Assembly: GCA_024275575.1 (NCBI GenBank)
Contig: JAJRYV010000039.1
Coordinates: 1-44,026, forward strand
Direction of reading: 5' to 3'
Length of the DNA: 44,026 bases
Origin: a bacterium
GTDB lineage: Bacteria; Zhuqueibacterota; Zhuqueibacteria; Zhuqueibacterales; Geothermadaptataceae
The translations under genes were made by a program, and so were the position numbers. A model generated the notes under the pieces. That model made no database searches and was not told the DNA's origin. It saw only the letters and a list, made by a program, of their open reading frames with translations. Positions 39,447 through 44,026 of the stretch are shown here, piece by piece; within the stretch, counting starts at the first letter, position 1, and the number at the start of each line of letters is the position of its first letter.

Positions 39447-39466
39447 TTTTGTGCTGAAACAAACGT

Positions 39467-39530
39467 AGCGGAGCAGAGTTCAGAGTTGATGTGCTGATCT
39501 ACCCGCGTGACTCCTGCTCCGCTTTTTTTT
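39467..39530 (+). terminator. Terminator-like hairpin between adaptor and RND pump genes
   Basis: AGCGGAGCAG (39467-39476) pairs perfectly with CTGCTCCGCT (39514-39523), followed by T to 39530. The loop is long (37 nt), and a further AGT/ACT pair extends the stem. It may end part of the transcripts after the adaptor gene. Confidence 0.75.
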
Positions 39531-39610
39531 ATGCCTACCAGCCCTGTTTAATTTTTTTAATGTGTATCAAAATTCCATTTTAAGCCAATTCAAAGGGAGC
39601 GGCTCAAATC

Positions 39611-42600
39611 ATGGCAAAGAAAAACAATCCGGCAATGACCAATAAAAAATATGGTGGTTTTTTTGCTATTACGACCACAAGACCGGTGGCGATTTTAATG
39701 ATGGTGATCGGTGTTTGTGTTTTTGGATTCATCTCCTACAAACAGCTCGCAGTCAACCTCATGCCCGATATTTCCTATCCTTCTCTTACCGTGCGCACGG
39801 AATACTCGGGCACGGCGCCGGAAGAAATTGAAACCAGCATTTCACGCCCCATCGAACAGGCGCTGGGGGTGGTGGGCAACCTCGTGAGCATCAGTTCGAT
39901 CTCCAAAGCCGGGCTTTCTGATGTGAAACTCGAGTTCACCTGGGATACGGATATGAACCGCGCCACCTCGGATGTGCGCGAAAAACTGGATCAGGTTTTT
40001 CTACCTGAAGATGTAGAACGGCCACTCATTTTGCGCTACGATCCATCACTCGATCCCATCATGCGCCTGGGTTTGTATGGTGATAAATCACTGACGCGCA
40101 TGCGTTACCGTGCAGAAGAAGGCATCAAACGCATTCTCGAAACATTGCCCGGCGTTGCGGCCGTCAAAGTGAAAGGCGGCCTGGAAGAGGAAATTCGCGT
40201 CGAATTGAACGAGCAGAAACTGACGCTTATCGGCATTGATATTCAGCAGGTCGAGCAACGTTTGCAGCAGGAAAATGTCAATCTGGCTGGCGGCAATTTG
40301 AAGGAAGGTGAGACCGAATATCTCGTTCGTACGCTGAATGAATTCAAAACAGTGGAAGAGATCGCCGACGTCGTCGTGGGGAATTTTAACGGCCGGGAAA
40401 TCAAAGTTCAGGATATCGCCCGTGTCGTGCGCACAAACAAAGAGCGTGAAATTATCACCCGCATCAACGGTGAAGAAAGTGTCGAGATCGAAGTTTATAA
40501 AGAAGCGGATGAAAACATCGTTACGGTAGCCGAGCGGGTTAAAAATATCGTTTTCGGTACACCGGATCAGCAGGCGTTTGTGAAGCAATTGCAAGAACAC
40601 GTGGAAAAGACGGAAAAAGAAAAGAAAGCCGAAAAAGAAGAAGAACCGACAAACAGCAAGAGCAAACAGGACGGCGGCCGCGGCGATAACCTGCAGAAAA
40701 AACGCATGACCAATTTCATTGCCAACAATCTACCGGACAACATCAAAATCGAAATCCTTTCCGATCAATCGATCTTTATCCAAAACTCAGTTGATGAAGT
40801 TATGAACACCGCTAAAATCGGCGGCTTGCTGGCGATTATCGTATTGTTTATTTTTCTGCGGAATTTCGGCGCCACGCTCATCATCGGCATTGCGATTCCC
40901 ATCTCTATCGTCGCTACATTTGCTCCGATGAAAATGTTTGAAGTCTCATTGAACATCATGTCCCTCGGTGGTTTGGCTCTCGGCATAGGTATGTTGGTAG
41001 ATAATTCAATCGTGGTCTTGGAGAGTATCGCTCGTTGCCGCGATGAAGGCGATGAACTGATACCGGCGACGATCCGCGGCGTCAGCGAGGTGGGCGGCGC
41101 TGTTTTTGCCTCGACGCTGACGACGATTGCCGTCTTTTTCCCAATCGTATTTGTTGAGGGCGTCGCCGGGCAAATTTTCGGAGATATGGCGCTTACCGTC
41201 GTCTTTTCCCTGCTCGCTTCTCTCGCCGTGGCACTCTTTCTCATCCCGATGCTATCATCCCGCGATATGCGAAAATTTAGCTCGCAAGCGCGATTGAGCG
41301 AAGTTTTAAGCCGCAATATTCTACACTTTAAATCGGAAGAAGACCTGCAGCAGGTTCTGGCGCGTGTTCCGCAGGTTTCGTACTGGCAAAAGGGCCTTGC
41401 CGGCTTGCACGCCCTGGCGATGACATTGTTGTTATTCCTCGTCAAAACGACCAAACTATTCGCTGCTTTTCTGCTCGTTTTAGCGAAAGCTATTATCCTG
41501 CTGATCCTGTCTCTCATTTCACCGGTCTTTGGACTGATCTTTTATTTTCGCAAAATAAATCCTTCAATCGGCTCACGTCTGATAGAATTCGCGCAGCAAG
41601 CACGTTGGCGTGAATTCTCATTTGTCGAAGAAATCTGGACCTCTTTGCTGCGTTTTGAAAGTGTTCCCGAGTTATTCAGAAGCCTGGCTAACCGGCGAGA
41701 TAAATTCTGCTCAGGAGGACTCACGCAGAAAATCTGGCAAGCCGTGATGCTGGTTTTACCGGTATTTGCCCTGCTGAAATTCATTATCCATTTCCTGCTG
41801 GAATTAATCGGCAAGATTCTTCACACGGTTCTTACCATCATCACCGTCCTGATTAAAACGATCGCCATTCTGCTTAAATTAATATTTGCCGTTCCGACTG
41901 CAATCGTCATTCACGTGTTTAACTTCTGCTATGGTTTTGTTGAACGTTCTTATCCGGTTTTGTTAAAAAATTCACTCGATAATAAATTGCTGGTTTTGGG
42001 CGCGACGGCGCTGTTGTTTTTGCTCTGCTTGTTTTACTTTGCACCACGCCTGGGTAGTGAACTGATCCCGGAAGTGCATCAGGGCGAGTTTAATCTGGAA
42101 GTTGCGCTGCCTGTGGGTACGCCAGTGGAAAAAACCGATGCTCGCATGATCGGCATCCAGGATTATATGAGCCGGCAAAGCGGCGTGGCCAAAGTGGCTG
42201 CAGTTGCCGGAACCGATAAAATGGCAAACACTTCAAGTGAAGAAGGCGAGCATACGGCAAAATTAACCGTGACCATAACACGGGAAAAATCGATTATCGA
42301 TACGGAAGAAACGCTCATCGCTGACCTGCGTCAGAAAATGGCCGGCTTTTCCGGCATGGCGTGGAAGATATCCCGGCCAACACTGTTTAGTTTTAAAACG
42401 CCGGTCGAAGTACAAATCCACGGTTATAATTTGCAAAAGCTGCAAGATATTTCGCAGGATTTGGAAGGAAGACTGGCTGATATTGCCGGCCTGTTCGATA
42501 TTCGCTCCAATATCCAGCGCGGCAATCCGGAGGTGCAGATTCTTTATAACCGCATCCTGCTGGCAAAATACCATTTGAATATTCGCGACGTCGCCTCGAT

Positions 42601-43456
42601 CGTGCGCAATAAAATTCGCGGTGATGTGGCGACCGAATTTAAAGAGCGTGACCGACGTATCGACATCCTCGTTCAGTTACGCAAAGCCGACCGGGAAAGC
42701 ATTGCCAACCTGCGCCGAATTATCGTCAATCCGGGTTCACCACGGGCTATTCCACTCGAAGCCGTGGCGACAATTCGCGTCAACGAAGGGCCTTCTGAAA
42801 TCCGCCGCGTCGATCAGCAGCGCACCGCCGTTATCAGCGCCAATGTCAGCGGCCGCGATCTGCACAGTGTTAGCGCTGATATTTTTCAGGTTCTACAACA
42901 AACACCGATGCCGGTCGATTTCTCTTTCGAGCTGGCAGGGCAAAACAAAGAAATGGAAACCTCCCTCGGCAGTTTGCAACTGGCGCTGGCGCTGGCCATT
43001 TTTCTGGTCTACATCGTCATGGCTTCACAGTTCGAATCACTGATACATCCACTGGTGATTATATTCACTATTCCGCTGGGGTTGATCGGTGTTGTGCTCG
43101 GGCTTTTCATCTTGAACATTCCCGTGAGCATCGTCGTCTTGCTTGGTGGGATAATGCTCGCCGGTATCGTGGTTAATAATGCCATTGTGCTGGTGGATTA
43201 TATCAATCAATTGCGCGATCGCGGGATGGCAAAAACCGAAGCCATCATCGAAGCCGGCAAGGCGCGTCTGCGACCGATTTTTATGACCACTTTGACGACT
43301 GTGCTCGGCCTGCTGCCCATGGCGATCGGTGCCGGCGACGGCGCTGAAATTCGCACGCCGATGGCCATCACCGTAATTTGCGGGCTGATCGTTTCGACGA
43401 TGCTCACACTGATCGTCATTCCGACGGTTTACAGTCTTGTCGATCGCAGGGCATAA
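39611..43456 (+). CDS. RND-family efflux permease with extra central membrane segments
   Basis: The 1281-aa protein is an HAE1/AcrB-like proton-driven exporter; family members are usually 1020-1050 aa. N-terminal TTTRPVAILMMVIGVCVFG is TM1, and LGGLALGIGMLVDNSIVVLE (~460) is the TM4 region with Asp of the proton relay. GGIMLAGIVVNNAIVLVDYI and MTTLTTVLGLLPMAIGAG lie in the second half. Two additions are visible. A highly charged insertion (~325-370, EKTEKEKKAEKEEE) precedes TM2. A long insertion (~550-776) between TM6 and TM7 contains several hydrophobic stretches and would add about four or more membrane segments. GGGAG precedes the ATG. Substrate unknown. Confidence 0.88.
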   Translation: MAKKNNPAMTNKKYGGFFAITTTRPVAILMMVIGVCVFGFISYKQLAVNLMPDISYPSLTVRTEYSGTAPEEIETSISRPIEQALGVVGNLVSISSISKAGLSDVKLEFTWDTDMNRATSDVREKLDQVFLPEDVERPLILRYDPSLDPIMRLGLYGDKSLTRMRYRAEEGIKRILETLPGVAAVKVKGGLEEEIRVELNEQKLTLIGIDIQQVEQRLQQENVNLAGGNLKEGETEYLVRTLNEFKTVEEIADVVVGNFNGREIKVQDIARVVRTNKEREIITRINGEESVEIEVYKEADENIVTVAERVKNIVFGTPDQQAFVKQLQEHVEKTEKEKKAEKEEEPTNSKSKQDGGRGDNLQKKRMTNFIANNLPDNIKIEILSDQSIFIQNSVDEVMNTAKIGGLLAIIVLFIFLRNFGATLIIGIAIPISIVATFAPMKMFEVSLNIMSLGGLALGIGMLVDNSIVVLESIARCRDEGDELIPATIRGVSEVGGAVFASTLTTIAVFFPIVFVEGVAGQIFGDMALTVVFSLLASLAVALFLIPMLSSRDMRKFSSQARLSEVLSRNILHFKSEEDLQQVLARVPQVSYWQKGLAGLHALAMTLLLFLVKTTKLFAAFLLVLAKAIILLILSLISPVFGLIFYFRKINPSIGSRLIEFAQQARWREFSFVEEIWTSLLRFESVPELFRSLANRRDKFCSGGLTQKIWQAVMLVLPVFALLKFIIHFLLELIGKILHTVLTIITVLIKTIAILLKLIFAVPTAIVIHVFNFCYGFVERSYPVLLKNSLDNKLLVLGATALLFLLCLFYFAPRLGSELIPEVHQGEFNLEVALPVGTPVEKTDARMIGIQDYMSRQSGVAKVAAVAGTDKMANTSSEEGEHTAKLTVTITREKSIIDTEETLIADLRQKMAGFSGMAWKISRPTLFSFKTPVEVQIHGYNLQKLQDISQDLEGRLADIAGLFDIRSNIQRGNPEVQILYNRILLAKYHLNIRDVASIVRNKIRGDVATEFKERDRRIDILVQLRKADRESIANLRRIIVNPGSPRAIPLEAVATIRVNEGPSEIRRVDQQRTAVISANVSGRDLHSVSADIFQVLQQTPMPVDFSFELAGQNKEMETSLGSLQLALALAIFLVYIVMASQFESLIHPLVIIFTIPLGLIGVVLGLFILNIPVSIVVLLGGIMLAGIVVNNAIVLVDYINQLRDRGMAKTEAIIEAGKARLRPIFMTTLTTVLGLLPMAIGAGDGAEIRTPMAITVICGLIVSTMLTLIVIPTVYSLVDRRA

Positions 43457-43491
43457 ATTTACTGCGGCGTTTTTAGCCTGAATAGTTCTCA

Positions 43492-43544
43492 CACAGAGAC
43501 ACAAAGCAGGCAAAAAAACTTAGCGTGCTCTGCGTCTTTGCGTG
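43492..43544. repeat. Dispersed intergenic repeat with imperfect inverted arms
   Basis: CACAGAGACACAAAGCAG (43492-43509) and GTGCTCTGCGTCTTTGCGTG (43525-43544) are imperfect inverted copies of each other, and the left arm resembles 10258-10279. CTCTGCGTCTTTGCGTG-type elements are widely scattered in intergenic DNA of many bacteria. It lies between the two RND permease genes. Confidence 0.55.
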
Positions 43545-43653
43545 AGGTGTTTAAAAAATAGCTTTTTTTGATATCATCTATTCAAATTTTTATGATTAAA
43601 CCAAATTAAACCGGCACCGAGCCCCTGCTTTGTGCCTGAAAAAGGAAATAGTC

Positions 43654-44026
43654 ATGGGTCGCGAATCAAACAGTTTTCTACCGCGTTTCTCGGTCACCCG
43701 TCCAATCACTGTCCTGATGGGTTTGACGGCGATGCTTGTGGTTGGTTTTATTGCCTTTACACAAATTCCGATCGAACTCCTTCCCGCAGGATTTACACCG
43801 AAATTTCTCGGTGTCTGGACCCCTTATCCCAATGCCAATCCACAGGAAGTGGAGGAGCAGATCGCCAAACCCATCGAAGAGCAGATTCGCACCATCAGTG
43901 GTGTGCGGCGCGTGCAAACCAACAGCTTTACCAATGGCTGCTGGACATTCATCGAATTTGCCAAAGGCACGGATATGGACGTCGCCTACGCTCAATTGCG
44001 CGACCGCATCGATCGCGTTAAAGCCG
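43654..44026 (+). CDS. Second RND-family efflux permease, partial (cut by window end)
   Basis: From the ATG at 43654, with AAAGGAAA upstream, 124 codons remain open to the window end. The product starts MGRESNSFLPRFSVTRPITV, continues with TM1 (LMGLTAMLVVGFIAF) and then QIPIELLPAGFTPKF, VWTPYPNANPQEVEEQIAKP and RTISGVRRVQTNS, the standard first porter-domain segments of RND pumps. It differs from the upstream permease and may pair with it or share its adaptor. A different frame (43632-44021) is also open here but shows no family features. Confidence 0.9.
   Translation, partial: MGRESNSFLPRFSVTRPITVLMGLTAMLVVGFIAFTQIPIELLPAGFTPKFLGVWTPYPNANPQEVEEQIAKPIEEQIRTISGVRRVQTNSFTNGCWTFIEFAKGTDMDVAYAQLRDRIDRVKA

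Noticed and set aside
40765-41517. 250-codon minus-strand frame opposite the RND pump
   Set aside because: Shadow of conserved RND helices; composition is unlike a real protein.
43632-44021. 129-codon plus-strand frame at the window end
   Set aside because: Another frame of the same stretch encodes standard RND N-terminal motifs, so this one is a shadow.

Overview
The window looks like a chromosomal segment of a Gram-negative bacterium of the FCB superphylum, such as candidate division KSB1, Calditrichota or a relative. This placement is an inference. It rests on several secreted proteins ending in type IX secretion (T9SS)-type C-terminal domains (one carries the motif YQNYPNP), a PorP/SprF-like protein, a PorV/UPF0164-like protein, FlgD-like Ig folds and large envelope TPR proteins. 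I found no rRNA, tRNA or CRISPR array.

Layout. An ISNCY-like transposase (180-1553, minus) flanked by hairpins opens the window. A long plus-strand envelope cluster follows (2318-16658): a membrane-anchored protein with nine exact-length 58-residue helical repeats, a 1167-aa FG-GAP/CARDB protein with a type-B-like sorting domain, and a PorP/SprF-like protein with an extra FlgD-like domain. After a 500-bp hairpin-rich gap come an ExbB/TolQ-like protein carrying C-terminal Ig-like domains, two ExbD/TolR-like proteins, a TonB-like protein, a TPR lipoprotein and an exported protein of unknown family. Next are a small Cys-containing protein and a class III aminotransferase (minus), two single-domain receiver proteins, a zinc-ribbon/Yip1 protein and a DUF2752 protein (plus), and a 927-aa secreted T9SS substrate followed by spmB and spmA (minus). 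After these come queD, a degenerate SpoIIE-type phosphatase with TPRs and a small beta-barrel-like protein (plus). A minus-strand block holds a HAD hydrolase, a PorV-like/SH3b protein, a small Fn3 T9SS substrate, a delta-1-pyrroline-5-carboxylate dehydrogenase, homoserine kinase and a type 2 OMP decarboxylase. The window ends (plus) with a GH133-like protein, an RND adaptor, an unusually long RND permease and the start of a second RND permease.

How the genes work together. The most interesting unit is the 2.3-16.7 kb cluster. A putative secreted type-B-like substrate is encoded next to a PorP/SprF-like partner, as in T9SS, but the adjacent motor genes are ExbB/ExbD/ExbD/TonB-like rather than GldL/GldM. 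One TolQ-type plus two TolR-type subunits, a TonB-like protein and TPR proteins also recall the Agl/Glt gliding machinery of Myxococcus. I propose a proton-driven trans-envelope machine for secretion, surface-protein movement or adhesion. Nothing in the sequence proves this. The central metabolic genes (thrB, pyrF, the proline catabolic dehydrogenase, queD) look ordinary.

Biochemical roles come from motif recognition in translated sequence. No database search was run. Membrane segments, signal peptides and repeats were read by eye.
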